A stretch of DNA of 64,000 nt from Desulfobotulus alkaliphilus (GCF_007830435.1 NZ_VLLC01000013.1:2783-66782); one strand, 5' to 3'. Counted from the stretch's first letter, positions 26,231 to 35,810 are shown. Made by a program: numbers and translations. Notes: generated from the sequence alone by a model not told the origin.

Positions 26231-26467
26231 GGTGCGCCTCCGGGTATAACGGATCCAGGTTTCTGATCCCCTGCCTGTGGGCACGGGGATTCGGGGTACG
26301 GGGCTGGGGAGGGATGAGAAAATATCTGTAAAGGCTTTTGGATACGGTCCTTACATTCCTTTAAAAATATTCCGGTTTCCCATTCTTAAAGTCAATCAGA
26401 AAATCTAATAAGGATCAGATTTTTAAGGCAAGGAGAACATCTGTTTGATTCATTGCAGGAAAGTATA
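26231..26467 (-). promoter_or_regulatory. cheA upstream region
   Basis: A 237-bp AT-rich stretch between the U32 gene and cheA. Reading the minus strand, TTGACT (from about 26393) followed by AATATT is a weak candidate promoter. An inverted pair AAAATCT/AGATTTT (26400-26425 area) may be a weak end signal for the U32 transcript. I see no sigma-28 or sigma-54 consensus. Confidence 0.25.
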
Positions 26468-27727
26468 TCAGTATGCAGAGGCATTTGGCAAGGGTTCTTC
26501 GGGAATTCGGATCAGACTCAGGGCCCTGTGATCATTTTCAAGGGTGACCTGAAGCCTTGTATTGGGGCGTGCTACGGAGACCGGGGTGTCTGCTTCTTTG
26601 ATGCAGACAATGCGGTCCGTGGAGGGGGGGGCTCCGGGGTGGAGAACCTCAACAACATCTCCTGTGACAAAACGGTTACGGCAGACAAGGGCATGGCTGC
26701 CGGACTGCCCGTCGGAGAGGATTTTGCCCACAAAAAGGGCTTTGGGACTTTTCCCTTCCGTATTGTGGACATCGGGCTGGATGTCCTGGGGTTTATTCAG
26801 GTAGAAGCCCGTGCCATATCCCCGGTGGTGGAGACTGTTCAGGCGCCTGAACCATGAAGGGTCTTCTTTGTATGCCGCAGGATTTTTAAAAAAAAGATCC
26901 AGTGCTTCCCTGTAGACGCCTGTGGTCACAGCCAGATAATGGATACTCTTCATCCGTCCTTCTATTTTGAAGGAGGAGACGCCTGCGGCAATCATTTCCG
27001 GCAGGTGGGCAATCATGCACAGGTCTTTGGAATTAAAAATATAGCTGCCCCTCTGGTCTTCCAGCAGAGGGAAGTAATGGCCGGGTCTTTTGGCTTCAAC
27101 CACGGAATAACTCCAGCGGCAGGGGTGGGCGCAGTGGCCACGGTTGCTGTCTCTGTCTGCCATGCAACTACTCAGAAGACAGCGGCCTGAATAGGCAATG
27201 CACATGGCACCATGGATAAAACATTCCACCTCAATATTTTCCTGACAGAGGGCCTTGATTTCTTCCATGGAAAGCTCTCTGGCCCCATTGATTCGGCGGA
27301 TACCCTGCTTTGCCCAGAATTTCAGGGCTGCCACATTGGTGGTGTTGGCCTGGGTGCTCAGGTGGAGCGGAATGTGTGGGACGGTTTCCCGTGCAAGCAG
27401 AAGGACACCGGGGTCTGCCACGATCAGGGCATCGGGGCCACAGGAAGAGAGGTCCCTGAGGTAGGCTTTCAGTTCCGATAGTTCATGGCTTCTGGGAAAG
27501 ATGTTGCATGTAACATAAACCTTTGCATTCAGATGGTGGGCCAGACGAACCGCTTCTTTGATTTCAGGTATGGAAAAATTGTCGGAAAAATTTCTTAAGG
27601 AGAAATTTTGTCCTCCAAGATAAACGGCATCCGCCCCGTAGGCCAGTGCAATTTCCAGTTTTTCCATGTTTCCGGCAGGCGCAAGCAGTTCAACGGGAAG
27701 CTTTGATCGATGGGTGTGCTTGCTCAT
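26468..27727 (-). CDS. Peptidase U32 family protein (TrhP/YegQ-like)
   Basis: A 419-aa member of the U32 family. It begins PVELLAPAGNMEKLEIALAYGADAVYLGG, the family N-terminal barrel motif. It carries the conserved cysteine cluster IAYSGRCLLSSCMADRDSNRG...CAHPCRW, which in related proteins holds an iron-sulfur cluster. A SFKIEGRMKS motif follows, then a C-terminal beta-barrel-like domain. Close homologues (TrhP) make 5-hydroxyuridine at tRNA position 34 from prephenate; others are called collagenase-like. The frame continues upstream through the tRNA-Arg edge, so the ATG at 27727 is chosen, though its ribosome-binding site AGGA is 13 nt away. Confidence 0.85.
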   Translation of the reverse strand: MSKHTHRSKLPVELLAPAGNMEKLEIALAYGADAVYLGGQNFSLRNFSDNFSIPEIKEAVRLAHHLNAKVYVTCNIFPRSHELSELKAYLRDLSSCGPDALIVADPGVLLLARETVPHIPLHLSTQANTTNVAALKFWAKQGIRRINGARELSMEEIKALCQENIEVECFIHGAMCIAYSGRCLLSSCMADRDSNRGHCAHPCRWSYSVVEAKRPGHYFPLLEDQRGSYIFNSKDLCMIAHLPEMIAAGVSSFKIEGRMKSIHYLAVTTGVYREALDLFFKNPAAYKEDPSWFRRLNSLHHRGYGTGFYLNKPQDIQPDVHNTEGKSPKALFVGKILSDGQSGSHALVCRNRFVTGDVVEVLHPGAPPSTDRIVCIKEADTPVSVARPNTRLQVTLENDHRALSLIRIPEEPLPNASAY

Positions 27728-27834
27728 GGGTGCAGGTTTTTCCTGTAGGGGCTTTGCCAAAATGGATTGTCCGGGGCTGTATGGCTCCCTGTTTCCAGAA
27801 GATTTCAGAGGTGTCGCTGGGTTGTGTGGAAAGG

Positions 27835-27909
27835 TGGTGCCCCCGGCAGGAATCGAACCTGCGCTCAAGGATTAGGAATCCTATGCTCTATCCACTGAGC
27901 TACGGGGGC
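27835..27909 (-). tRNA. tRNA-Arg (CCT)
   Basis: A 75-nt cloverleaf with encoded CCA. The acceptor stem is GCCCCCG/CGGGGGC, the T-arm contains GGTTCGATTCC, and the anticodon loop is TTCCTAA with anticodon CCT. The outermost anticodon-stem pair is a T-T mismatch. Confidence 0.96.
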
Positions 27910-27926
27910 ACGTTAAAACCCTGGAG

Positions 27927-27955
27927 CATATAGCTAATTTTTTTTTATTCTGCAA
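27927..27955 (-). promoter_or_regulatory. Putative sigma-70 promoter of tRNA-Arg
   Basis: On the minus strand TTGCAG (27950-27955), a 17-bp A-rich spacer and TATATG (27927-27932) give a start about 10 nt before the tRNA. Confidence 0.55.
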
Positions 27956-27990
27956 GGAAAATGGAGAGTCCTTGCCCTGTTCTTTGTGTC

Positions 27991-29754
27991 TTACTCAATA
28001 AAAAGCTGCTGTCCCGGGTAGATGGTGCTTTGTCTGTTCAGGTTGTTTATCTGAAGAAAGCGTTGCAGGGGCATATTGTGTCTTAGTGCTATGGTGGAGG
28101 GGGTGTCTCCGGCCTTCACCCTGTATGCCTGGCGCTGGGAGTCGATGGTTTTTACCTGTTGCGCCGCTCCGGGGATCCGCAGGCGCTGGCCGATCTGGAG
28201 ATTGGCGTTTGGAAGCTGGTTTGCGGTTATAATGTCATTTTCTGAAAGGTTGAATCTTCTGGACAGGTGCCAGAGTGTGTCTCCCCGTTGTACCGTGTAG
28301 GTCAGGGTCTGGCGCTGCTGGGAAGATGGCGTGATATTCCTGCTGGGGGAGACTGTCTGCGCCATTGAAGCGCTGGCCGGCACCTTGATGACTTCCCCTG
28401 CACGGATGAGGTCGGCTCTCCTGATATTATTTTCCTGCATCAGATGCCGTACGGATACCCTGTAACGCGCAGCAATGGTTGACAGAGCCTCTCCAGGCAT
28501 GACTCTGTGATAAAGATGGGCTCTCTGGGGGGGGCTTGCTTCATCAATGGATTCTATGGAGGCCAGGAAGTGGTCTGTATAGCCCTGGGGTATTTTCAGT
28601 GCATAGGTTGCGTTGGGCAGCAGGTCATAGCGGAGTTCCGGGTTCAGGTTTCTCAGATTCTCCAGAGATATACCCGTTGCAGATGCAATGGCCTGCAGGG
28701 ATACCTGGCGTTCAACGGAGACGGTTTCAAAGGAGGGAGGGCTGTAGAGATCGCTGGGATCGAAACCGTATTTTTCCATGTTTTGAATAATATGTACTGT
28801 GGCGAGGAAACGGGGAACGTACTGGGCTGTTTCTCTGGGAAGTCTAGTATAAAGATCCCAAAAATTGTCAAGGTAATTGACGTTCTGGCTTCGGATGGTT
28901 CGGAGGACGCGGCCTTCACCGCAATTGTAGGCGGCCAGTACCGTTGGCCAGTCCCCAAAGAGGCGGTGAAGTTCCGTAAGATAGGCAATGGCGGCGTCGG
29001 TAGCCTTTTCAGGGTCCATGCGTTCATCAATGAGGAGATCCCTTTTGAGTCCAAAGCGAACACCTGTGGAAGGGATGAACTGCCATAGTCCCAGTGCCCG
29101 GGCGCTGGAAAGGGCTTTTACCTGAAACCCTGATTCAATAAGCGGAAGCCAGGCCAGCTCTTCGGGAAGACCTGCGGCATGGATTTTTTCAAGGATCATG
29201 TCCATATACATCCCGGAACGTCGGTAGGAGCGTTCAAAAAAAGCCCGTTCCCTGCCTGTAAAGCGGTCGATTTCCTTTTGAACATAGTCATTGTCGGGGA
29301 TCTGTATAGCGCTCTGTTTGCCTTGTACTCCGATTGTCTGGGAAGAATAAATTTCCTGGATGCGGCGTGCAATGGTCAGTCGGATGTCATCTCTTTGCTG
29401 GAGGTCTTCAGCGGTCAGGCTTTCTGTCCGAATGATGATGGCGTAGGCCTGGTCCAGGGATTCGAGGGCTGCATCATATTCCCCGGCTTTCCAGAATTCA
29501 TTGGCAGCGTCATAAAAATCCAGAGCCTGATCAAAGGACGTTGTTGTCCCCTTCAGCTCAGGAGAAGCAGAGCGGGTGGGATCGGTGGGGGGCAGGGTGA
29601 CTTTTTTCTCCTGCGCAACAAGTTTCCGGGCGGCTTCATGGTTGTGCTGGTTCTGCTGAAGGGGATCCTTGCTGTTGTCCTGTGCATGATGCAAAGATGC
29701 ACAACCGGAAAAAAAAAGGCTGGAACAGAATAGGCAAAGGATGAGACGTTTCAT
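27991..29754 (-). CDS. mltD: Membrane-bound lytic murein transglycosylase D-like lipoprotein with three LysM domains
   Basis: A 587-aa cell-wall hydrolase. A lipoprotein signal (MKRLILCLFCSSLFFSGC) gives lipidation at Cys18. A low-complexity region of about 60-150 residues precedes the SLT domain, with catalytic Glu in LAWLPLIESGFQVKALSSARALGLWQF. Three LysM repeats follow at the C-terminus (starting YHRVMPGEALSTIA, YTVQRGDTLWHLS and YRVKAGDTPSTIA) and bind peptidoglycan. The frame extends 28 codons upstream, but the lipoprotein start at 29754 is far more plausible. Confidence 0.9.
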   Translation of the reverse strand: MKRLILCLFCSSLFFSGCASLHHAQDNSKDPLQQNQHNHEAARKLVAQEKKVTLPPTDPTRSASPELKGTTTSFDQALDFYDAANEFWKAGEYDAALESLDQAYAIIIRTESLTAEDLQQRDDIRLTIARRIQEIYSSQTIGVQGKQSAIQIPDNDYVQKEIDRFTGRERAFFERSYRRSGMYMDMILEKIHAAGLPEELAWLPLIESGFQVKALSSARALGLWQFIPSTGVRFGLKRDLLIDERMDPEKATDAAIAYLTELHRLFGDWPTVLAAYNCGEGRVLRTIRSQNVNYLDNFWDLYTRLPRETAQYVPRFLATVHIIQNMEKYGFDPSDLYSPPSFETVSVERQVSLQAIASATGISLENLRNLNPELRYDLLPNATYALKIPQGYTDHFLASIESIDEASPPQRAHLYHRVMPGEALSTIAARYRVSVRHLMQENNIRRADLIRAGEVIKVPASASMAQTVSPSRNITPSSQQRQTLTYTVQRGDTLWHLSRRFNLSENDIITANQLPNANLQIGQRLRIPGAAQQVKTIDSQRQAYRVKAGDTPSTIALRHNMPLQRFLQINNLNRQSTIYPGQQLFIE

Positions 29755-30329
29755 GCTGGGAGAACCTCGTATAAGAATTTTTGCGGCAGTGCCGACCGGA
29801 TGATTTTGCAGAAAAGGGCCGGTGTTATAAAAATGCAAGACAAAAGTGTATAGTAATCAGTTTGTTAGTTTTCAATATCTGATATGTTTATGCTTTTTTA
29901 AAGTTCTAGAAAAAGGTTGTCCTGATTCACTGCAGAAATTCATTTTTGATGTCCCACAGTAATTTCAGGTTGGTTTATAGTTTTGGAAATCATGTGGTTT
30001 GAGGTTAATTCTTTGAAATAAGGCAGTAATGTACACAATATAAAAAGGTGTCCACAATATCTGGCTTGTTTTGCATCTGCCTGTAGTATTCAGCAAGCAT
30101 AAAAAAACTAACGCAAGCTGCTTGTCTGTGTCAATGAAGAATTATGTTTTCTGTAACAGGTGTCTTTCTGGTTTTGGAAAAATAATGTTTTGTGCCTCAT
30201 GTGATGACGCATTTCTGCAGTGTGCGCCGGAGTATTTTTGTCCGGGAAAGGGTTTGAAAAAAAGGGTGTATATTAATGGTGGTGGGGAGTCCGGGCAGAT
30301 GCTTTTTTTATCTTTTTTTAAAAAAAAGC
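29755..30329. other. AT-rich intergenic region between mltD and the tRNA-tuf unit
   Basis: About 575 bp separating divergent units. I see no convincing gene: a 112-codon frame from 30071 runs into tRNA-Thr and has no ribosome-binding site. The right end carries a T/A-tract (about 30302-30328, TTTTTTTAAAAAAAA) just upstream of the tRNA promoter, suitable as an UP element. Confidence 0.6.
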
Positions 30330-30359
30330 TTGTCAAATGCAGGGGGATTCGTTTAGAAG
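30330..30359 (+). promoter_or_regulatory. Putative promoter of the tRNA-Thr-Tyr-Gly-Thr-tuf operon
   Basis: TTGTCA (30330-30335), 18 bp, TAGAAG (30354-30359), preceded by an A-tract. The start would lie about 12 nt before tRNA-Thr. The -10 box matches consensus in 4 of 6 positions. Confidence 0.5.
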
Positions 30360-30377
30360 GAGAAGTTGTCTTTAAGG

Positions 30378-30454
30378 GCCAACGTAGCTCAGCTGGCCAG
30401 AGCGGCTGACTTGTAATCAGCGGGTCGGGGGTTCGAATCCCTTCGTTGGCTCCA
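30378..30454 (+). tRNA. tRNA-Thr (TGT)
   Basis: A 77-nt cloverleaf with CCA. The acceptor stem is GCCAACG/CGTTGGC, the anticodon loop is CTTGTAA, anticodon TGT. It is the first of four tRNAs upstream of tuf. Confidence 0.97.
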
Positions 30455-30465
30455 AAAAAAAAGAC

Positions 30466-30550
30466 GGTGGGGTTCCCGAGTGGTCAAAGGGAGCAGACTG
30501 TAAATCTGCCGGCCAAGCCTTCGGAGGTTCAAATCCTCCCCCCACCACCA
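30466..30550 (+). tRNA. tRNA-Tyr (GTA)
   Basis: An 85-nt class II tRNA with a long variable arm (GCCGGCCAAGCCTTCGGA region), acceptor GGTGGGG/CCCCACC, anticodon loop CTGTAAA, and encoded CCA. Confidence 0.97.
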
Positions 30551-30660
30551 TCTTAACGGTCTTGTAGAAGATTTTTTGCAAATAATGCTTGCAATGAAAT
30601 CGCAATTGTACTACATGGCTGCCTGCAAAACAAAAGAGTGGTTCTTTTTTGAACCTTCTG

Positions 30661-30736
30661 GCGGGAGTAGCTCAGTTGGTAGAGCATCAGCCTTCCAAGC
30701 TGAACGTCGCGAGTTCGAACCTCGTCTCCCGCTCCA
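30661..30736 (+). tRNA. tRNA-Gly (TCC)
   Basis: A 76-nt cloverleaf, acceptor GCGGGAG/CTCCCGC, anticodon loop CTTCCAA, anticodon TCC, encoded CCA. The 110-nt spacer before it is the largest in the cluster. Confidence 0.97.
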
Positions 30737-30786
30737 GTTAAATTCGTCAGATTTTTTTGTCTGATGTTTTGAAGGCAATAAAGTGT

Positions 30787-30863
30787 GCCCATGTAGCTCA
30801 GCCGGTAGAGCGCATCCTTGGTAAGGATGAGGTTCACCAGTTCGATTCTGGTCATGGGCTCCA
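30787..30863 (+). tRNA. tRNA-Thr (GGT)
   Basis: A 77-nt cloverleaf, acceptor GCCCATG/CATGGGC, anticodon loop TTGGTAA, anticodon GGT, encoded CCA. It is followed by 113 nt of leader before tuf. Confidence 0.97.
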
Positions 30864-30976
30864 TTTATTGCTTATTTTCTATTTGAGGTTTTTCGAGTGG
30901 GTCCGACGTCGTGTGAAGAGGCGGACGCAATCCTTCGGAGAAAACGATCAAGCAGGTTTTTTTAGGAGGCGAATCA

Positions 30977-32170
30977 ATGGCTAAGGCAAAATTTGAGCGC
31001 ACGAAGCCGCATGTGAACGTCGGGACCATTGGGCATATCGACCACGGCAAGACTACCCTGACGGCAGCGATCACCAAGACCTGTGCAGCAAAAGGTCTGG
31101 GTCAGAAAGTGGATTATGATAATATCGACAAGGCTCCCGAAGAGCGCGAGCGCGGTATTACCATTTCAACCTCCCATGTGGAGTATGAGTCCGTTAACCG
31201 TCACTATGCCCATGTGGACTGCCCGGGTCATGCGGATTATATCAAAAACATGATTACGGGTGCAGCCCAGATGGATGGTGCCATTCTTGTGGTTTCCGCC
31301 AGCGATGGTCCCATGCCTCAGACCCGTGAGCATATCCTTCTTGCACGTCAGGTAGGTGTTCCCCGTATCGTTGTCTTTCTGAACAAGTGCGACATGGTGG
31401 ATGACGAAGAGCTGATCGAGCTGGTGGAGATGGAGCTTCAGGAGCTTCTGGACAAGTATGATTTCCCCGGAAGTGATACTCCGATTATCCGTGGCTCTGC
31501 CCTGAAGGCACTGGAATCCGATGATCCGGATTCTGAGGACTGCAAGCCTATCTGGAATCTTCTGGATGCAGTAGACAGTTATATTCCTGAGCCTGAGCGG
31601 GATGTGGACAAGACTTTCCTGATGCCCGTGGAAGACGTGTTTTCCATTTCCGGCCGCGGTACCGTTGTTACCGGTCGTATTGAGCGTGGCATTATCAAGC
31701 CCGGTGATAACGTTGAGATTGTTGGTCTTCGTGAGACCATCAAGACCGTATGTACCGGTGTTGAGATGTTCCGCAAGCTTCTGGATGAGGGTCGTGCCGG
31801 TGATAACGTGGGTCTCCTTCTTCGTGGTACCAAGCGTGATGAGGTAGAGCGTGGTCAGGTTGTTGCCAAGCCCGGCAGCATTACTCCCCACACCAAGTTC
31901 CAGGCCGAGGTTTACATCCTTTCCAAGGAGGAAGGTGGGCGCCATACGCCGTTTTTCAGCGGATATCGTCCCCAGTTCTTCTTCCGTACCACAGACGTTA
32001 CCGGTATTATGAATCTGCCGGAAGGTGTTGAGATGATTATGCCTGGCGATAATGTGACCATTACAGCCGAGCTGATTGCTCCCATCGCCATGGAAAAAGA
32101 ACTTCGTTTTGCTATTCGTGAAGGTGGCCGTACCGTTGGTGCGGGTGTTGTTTCTGAAATCGTTGCCTAA
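30977..32170 (+). CDS. tuf: Elongation factor Tu
   Basis: The GTPase that delivers aminoacyl-tRNA to the ribosome, 397 aa. The P-loop is GHIDHGKTT (19-27), switch II includes [23 protein letters not shown], and the base motif is NKCD. The ribosome-binding site AGGAGG lies 8 nt before the ATG. It is the only tuf copy in the window and sits behind the tRNA cluster, while the usual position after rpsG/fusA is empty. Codon use is noticeably biased compared with the metabolic genes. Confidence 0.98.
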   Translation: MAKAKFERTKPHVNVGTIGHIDHGKTTLTAAITKTCAAKGLGQKVDYDNIDKAPEERERGITISTSHVEYESVNRHYAHVDCPGHADYIKNMITGAAQMDGAILVVSASDGPMPQTREHILLARQVGVPRIVVFLNKCDMVDDEELIELVEMELQELLDKYDFPGSDTPIIRGSALKALESDDPDSEDCKPIWNLLDAVDSYIPEPERDVDKTFLMPVEDVFSISGRGTVVTGRIERGIIKPGDNVEIVGLRETIKTVCTGVEMFRKLLDEGRAGDNVGLLLRGTKRDEVERGQVVAKPGSITPHTKFQAEVYILSKEEGGRHTPFFSGYRPQFFFRTTDVTGIMNLPEGVEMIMPGDNVTITAELIAPIAMEKELRFAIREGGRTVGAGVVSEIVA

Positions 32171-32185
32171 TTCAAGGAGAGTCCG

Positions 32186-32335
32186 GTGAGAGTCATTGTA
32201 ACGCTGAGCTGCACCGATTGCAAACAGCGCAACTATACTACGACCAAGAATAAGCGGACCACTCCGGATAAGCTGGAGTTCAGTAAATATTGCAGATTCT
32301 GCAAGCATCACACCAAGCACAGAGAAACCAAGTAG
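32186..32335 (+). CDS. rpmG: 50S ribosomal protein L33
   Basis: A 49-aa zinc-ribbon protein starting with GTG ([17 protein letters not shown]), with cysteine pairs CTDC and CRFC. This is the zinc-binding (C+) form. AAGGAGAG precedes the start. It is 15 nt after tuf and is presumably co-transcribed with it. Confidence 0.95.
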   Translation: MRVIVTLSCTDCKQRNYTTTKNKRTTPDKLEFSKYCRFCKHHTKHRETK

Positions 32336-32353
32336 CTCTTTTTTGATGATAGT

Positions 32354-32393
32354 AAAGACCTGTCGGCAGCATTGTCGGTCGGCAGGTCTTTTA
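32354..32393 (+). terminator. Probable terminator after rpmG
   Basis: AAAGACCTG at 32354-32362 pairs with CAGGTCTTT, and the stem can extend inward through CGGC/GTCGG. It is followed by TTTTAT. It lies directly before tRNA-Trp, so it may be partial, as secE-nusG expression may depend on read-through. Confidence 0.6.
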
Positions 32394-32396
32394 TGC

Positions 32397-32473
32397 AGGC
32401 CAGTAGCTCCAATTGGTAGAGCGGCGGACTCCAAATCCGTAGGCTGGGGGTTCGAGTCCCTCCTGGCCTGCCA
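32397..32473 (+). tRNA. tRNA-Trp (CCA)
   Basis: A 77-nt cloverleaf, acceptor AGGCCAG/CTGGCCT, anticodon loop CTCCAAA, anticodon CCA, encoded 3' CCA. It lies between rpmG and secE, an arrangement seen in many bacteria. Confidence 0.97.
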
Positions 32474-32526
32474 AATCAAAAACATGAAGCTTGGTTTGAT
32501 CATAGCTGAAAACGGGGCAAGGTGTT

Positions 32527-32919
32527 ATGGGACGCTTATTAAAAAAGAAAACAGATAAGCAGGTTCAGAAAAAAAAGCTGAAGTTAAAGGCTAGTCAGGA
32601 TGAAAATGCTGAGTCCCCATCTGAAAGCGTAAAACCCCACAAATCTGGTGAGATCAGCATATCCCAGGCAGACAAAGCATCCAAAACACCTCACGGAAGC
32701 CGCTCGGTTGCAAGGCCTGATAAGAAAACGGCTGTAACCAAGGGGCTTGAATTTTTTCAGGAGGCCCGTGCGGAACTTTCTAAGGTTGTGTGGCCATCCA
32801 GGCAGCAGGCTCTGGCTTCTACCGGAGTTGTGATTGTTCTTGTGCTTATATTGTCTTTTTTTCTAGGGGTTGCCGATGCTGTCCTCACCCGTCTGGTTCG
32901 GCTGGCTTTGAATTGGTGA
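32527..32919 (+). CDS. secE: Preprotein translocase subunit SecE
   Basis: A 130-aa Sec translocon subunit. A long, basic, low-complexity N-terminal extension (residues 1-75) precedes the conserved amphipathic FFQEARAELSKVVWPSRQQAL and a single membrane segment (about 97-118). The core is about 60 residues as in the short SecE form, so only the extension is unusual. nusG follows after 13 nt. Confidence 0.93.
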   Translation: MGRLLKKKTDKQVQKKKLKLKASQDENAESPSESVKPHKSGEISISQADKASKTPHGSRSVARPDKKTAVTKGLEFFQEARAELSKVVWPSRQQALASTGVVIVLVLILSFFLGVADAVLTRLVRLALNW

Positions 32920-32932
32920 TTATGGGGGGGAT

Positions 32933-33463
32933 ATGGTTAAAAGATGGTATGTTGTACATGTGTATTCGGGATTCGAGGGTAAGGTAAAACGCTCTCTGGA
33001 AGAACGGATCGCAAGCTCCCCCCTGAAGGATTACTTTGGTGAGATCATCGTTCCTACGGAAACAGTGGTGGAGTTGGTAAAGGGGGAGCGAAAAGAATCT
33101 TCCCGGAAGTTTTACCCCGGTTATATTTTGGTGCAGATGGCCCTGACCGATCACACCTGGCATCTTGTGAAGGATACGGGTAAGGTAACGGGGTTTCTTG
33201 GTGGCAGAGATAAGCCGGCACCCATTACCGATGCTGAAGTGGATCAGATTCTTCGGCGGATGGAAGCAGGCAAACAGAAGCCTCAGCCAAAATATCATTT
33301 TGAACCCGGCGATGAAATTCGGGTGATTGACGGACCCTTCACAAACTTTAACGGTACCGTTGAAGAAGTCAATCCGGAAAAAGGGAAGATCAAGGTCTTT
33401 GTAAGTATTTTTGGCCGATCGACTCCCGTTGAGCTGGAGTTCGTACAGGTTACCAAGCTTTAA
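32933..33463 (+). CDS. nusG: Transcription termination/antitermination protein NusG
   Basis: A 176-aa factor that binds the RNA polymerase clamp and couples it to Rho or the ribosome. The NGN domain begins [17 protein letters not shown], and the C-terminal KOW domain includes [24 protein letters not shown]. Gene order secE-nusG-rplK is conserved. Confidence 0.97.
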   Translation: MVKRWYVVHVYSGFEGKVKRSLEERIASSPLKDYFGEIIVPTETVVELVKGERKESSRKFYPGYILVQMALTDHTWHLVKDTGKVTGFLGGRDKPAPITDAEVDQILRRMEAGKQKPQPKYHFEPGDEIRVIDGPFTNFNGTVEEVNPEKGKIKVFVSIFGRSTPVELEFVQVTKL

Positions 33464-33485
33464 GGTGTAAGGAGTACAGACCAAG

Positions 33486-33911
33486 ATGGCAAAAAAAGTG
33501 ATGGCGCAAATCAAGCTCCAGGTTTCTGCGGGGAAAGCGAACCCTTCTCCCCCCATCGGTCCGGCTCTGGGGCAGCATGGCGTAAATATAATGGATTTCT
33601 GTAAGGCCTTTAATGCGCGTACGCAGAATGATGCGGGCATGATTATTCCTGTTGTGATTACAGTATATCAGGATCGTACGTTTACCTTTATCACCAAGAC
33701 GCCTCCTGCGTCCGTACTCCTGAAAAAGGCCGCAAAAATTGCTTCGGGTTCCAGCAATCCGAAGCTGAACAAAGTGGCAAAAATCAGCCGGAATGAGGTT
33801 GAAGAAATCGCCAGGCTCAAGATGCCGGATCTCAACGCCTATGACCTGGATACCGCTGTGAAGATCATTTCCGGTACTGCCAGAAGCATCGGTATCGAGA
33901 TTGTTCAGTAA
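33486..33911 (+). CDS. rplK: 50S ribosomal protein L11
   Basis: A 141-aa component of the GTPase-associated centre. The N-terminus [30 protein letters not shown] is diagnostic. AAGGAG lies 11 nt upstream. Confidence 0.97.
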   Translation: MAKKVMAQIKLQVSAGKANPSPPIGPALGQHGVNIMDFCKAFNARTQNDAGMIIPVVITVYQDRTFTFITKTPPASVLLKKAAKIASGSSNPKLNKVAKISRNEVEEIARLKMPDLNAYDLDTAVKIISGTARSIGIEIVQ

Positions 33912-33929
33912 AATAAGGAGTCGGAAAAA

Positions 33930-34622
33930 ATGCCGAAGCGCGGTAAGAAATATCTGGAAACGGGCAAAGGACATGATTTCACGGCAAAATTAGGTTTGCG
34001 GGAAGGCATTGAGCTTGCCCTTGAAGCCACGTATGTGAAATTTGATGAGAGTGTGGATGTTGCCGTGCGCCTTGGGGTTGACCCCCGGCATGCGGATCAG
34101 ATGGTCCGTGGTACCTGCATTCTGCCCAATGGTCTTGGTAAGGAAGTCCGGGTACTGGTTTTTGCCAGAGGCGAAAAAGCCAAAGAGGCTGAAGAAGCAG
34201 GCGCGGATTATGTAGGTCTTGAAGATCTTGTGGAAAAAATTCAGGGCGGCTGGTTTGATTTTGATAAAGCCGTAGCTACGCCGGATACCATGGGTGTTGT
34301 GGGCAGAATTGGTAAGCTCCTTGGCCCCAGAGGCCTGATGCCCAACGCCAAAACCGGTACAGTGACCTTTGATGTTGCCCGGGCGGTTGATGAACTGAAA
34401 GCGGGTAAAATTGACTTCAGGGTAGAAAAGGCGGGCATTGTTCATGCTCCCATGGGTAAAAAGTCCTTTGGTCCTGAAAAGCTGGAAGAAAATATCCGTG
34501 CATTTCTGGACAGCATCATAAAACTCAAGCCTTCCGCAGCCAAGGGAGCCTATATTCGGGGCATGGCTGTTTCAACAACCATGGGCAGGGGTGTGAAGGT
34601 GGATACCCTTACTTTGAAGTAA
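33930..34622 (+). CDS. rplA: 50S ribosomal protein L1
   Basis: A 230-aa L1-stalk protein. The conserved [15 protein letters not shown] and the end [13 protein letters not shown] are present. In E. coli L1 represses its own rplK-rplA mRNA; the same control is plausible here but not shown. Confidence 0.97.
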   Translation: MPKRGKKYLETGKGHDFTAKLGLREGIELALEATYVKFDESVDVAVRLGVDPRHADQMVRGTCILPNGLGKEVRVLVFARGEKAKEAEEAGADYVGLEDLVEKIQGGWFDFDKAVATPDTMGVVGRIGKLLGPRGLMPNAKTGTVTFDVARAVDELKAGKIDFRVEKAGIVHAPMGKKSFGPEKLEENIRAFLDSIIKLKPSAAKGAYIRGMAVSTTMGRGVKVDTLTLK

Positions 34623-34639
34623 AAAAACTGTCTGAATTC

Positions 34640-34830
34640 AGGTGAATCAAATGGGGGGGAGGCTCTGTGTCCTCCCTGCTTTTTCACATAAACCGGAAAT
34701 TTTCCGGTGCTGTCAGAGACAGTAGGTACACATGGAGTGTGTAAACGGCGCTGCCGACCTACCGAGACAGATGATGTTTGGGTTTGGCCGGCACCTCCAT
34801 GCAAATTTAAAAGAAAGGGGGTGTTAGGAA
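34640..34830 (+). promoter_or_regulatory. L10 leader (autoregulatory mRNA structure)
   Basis: A 208-nt gap precedes rplJ, the normal place of the L10 leader. It contains several pairings, such as GGGAGG(34656 area)/CCTCCC and CCGGAAATTTTCCGG (34693-34707), and a long element ending near GGCCGGCACC. L10(L7/L12) complexes bind such leaders and repress translation of rplJ-rplL. I identify it by position and structure only. Confidence 0.65.
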
Positions 34831-35352
34831 ATGAAGCTGTCCGAAAAAGAAGCGCTTGTGCAGAAACTGCACGAAGGTCTCGCCAGTGCACAGATTGCCA
34901 TTATTGCGGATTATAAAGGGCTGAACGTAGAGCAGTTTTCTCGTCTCAGACGGGATCTCCGGGAAGCTGGTGCAGATATCCAGGTCGTGAAAAATACTCT
35001 TCTGAGGCGAGCCTCGGAAGGAACCAGCGCAGATATCATACGGGATCACTTTAAAGGGCCCAGTGCCATATGTTTCAGTGCAACGGATCCGGTTCTTCCT
35101 GCAAAGGTTCTTACCAAGTTTGCTGAAGCCAATGACAAGCTGGAAATCCGTGCGGGAGTTCTGGAAGGTAAGCCCTTGGGAGCTGCCGACCTTAAGGCCC
35201 TGTCTGAACTTCCCAGCCGGGAAGAGCTGCTGGCACAGGTACTCTCAGCGATGATTGCAGTGCCTACCGGCTTTGTCCGCGTTATCAATGCTGTTCCCAA
35301 TGGTCTTGTGAATGTCCTGACGGCCATCAAAGATCAGAAAGAAGCTGCCTGA
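34831..35352 (+). CDS. rplJ: 50S ribosomal protein L10
   Basis: A 173-aa base of the L7/L12 stalk. The N-terminus MKLSEKEALVQKLHEGLASAQIAIIADYKGL and VKNTLLRRA are typical; the C-terminal helix (from about 135) binds L7/L12 dimers. Strong ribosome-binding site AAAGGGGG. Confidence 0.97.
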   Translation: MKLSEKEALVQKLHEGLASAQIAIIADYKGLNVEQFSRLRRDLREAGADIQVVKNTLLRRASEGTSADIIRDHFKGPSAICFSATDPVLPAKVLTKFAEANDKLEIRAGVLEGKPLGAADLKALSELPSREELLAQVLSAMIAVPTGFVRVINAVPNGLVNVLTAIKDQKEAA

Positions 35353-35429
35353 TATTTTGGCATGCAGGCAGATCGTTTATTATTATCATTATTTACTATA
35401 AAAACGCTTGTTTTTTGGAGGCTTGATCC

Positions 35430-35810
35430 ATGGCTGAAATTACCAAACAGGATGTAATCGATTTTATTGCAAACATGACAGTTCTTGAGCTTTCCGAGCT
35501 CGTTAAGGAACTTGAAGAGAAATTTGGCGTATCTGCTGCTGCCCCCGTTGCCATGGCTGCCATGCCTGCCGGTGCTGCTGCGGCTCCCGTCGAGGAAAAA
35601 ACCGAATTTGACGTTGTTCTTGTGGCTGCAGGAGACAAGAAGATCAACGTTATCAAGGAGGTACGTGCCATTACAGGTCTTGGACTCAAAGAAGCCAAGG
35701 ATCTTGTTGAAGGTACACCTGCTCCCGTCAAAGAAGGTATTGCCAAGGAAGAAGCAGAAAAGTTCAAGGCACAGCTTGAAGAAGCCGGTGCAAAGGTTGA
35801 ACTTAAGTAG
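35430..35810 (+). CDS. rplL: 50S ribosomal protein L7/L12
   Basis: A 126-aa stalk protein: N-terminal dimerisation helices, an Ala-rich hinge (about residues 36-52) and the C-terminal factor-binding domain with [28 protein letters not shown] lies upstream. A strong hairpin separates it from rpoB. Confidence 0.98.
   Translation: MAEITKQDVIDFIANMTVLELSELVKELEEKFGVSAAAPVAMAAMPAGAAAAPVEEKTEFDVVLVAAGDKKINVIKEVRAITGLGLKEAKDLVEGTPAPVKEGIAKEEAEKFKAQLEEAGAKVELK

Noticed and set aside
26231-26467. Sigma-28 flagellar promoter upstream of cheA
   Set aside because: No acceptable match to TAAA-N15-GCCGATAA; the chemosensory operon cannot be tied to flagella on this evidence.
30071-30409. 112-codon frame upstream of tRNA-Thr with several cysteines
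   Set aside because: No ribosome-binding site, biased AT composition, and it reads into the tRNA gene and over its promoter.
31166-32503. 445-codon minus-strand frame across tuf, rpmG and tRNA-Trp
   Set aside because: It runs through a tRNA and two certain genes; shadow of biased codon use.
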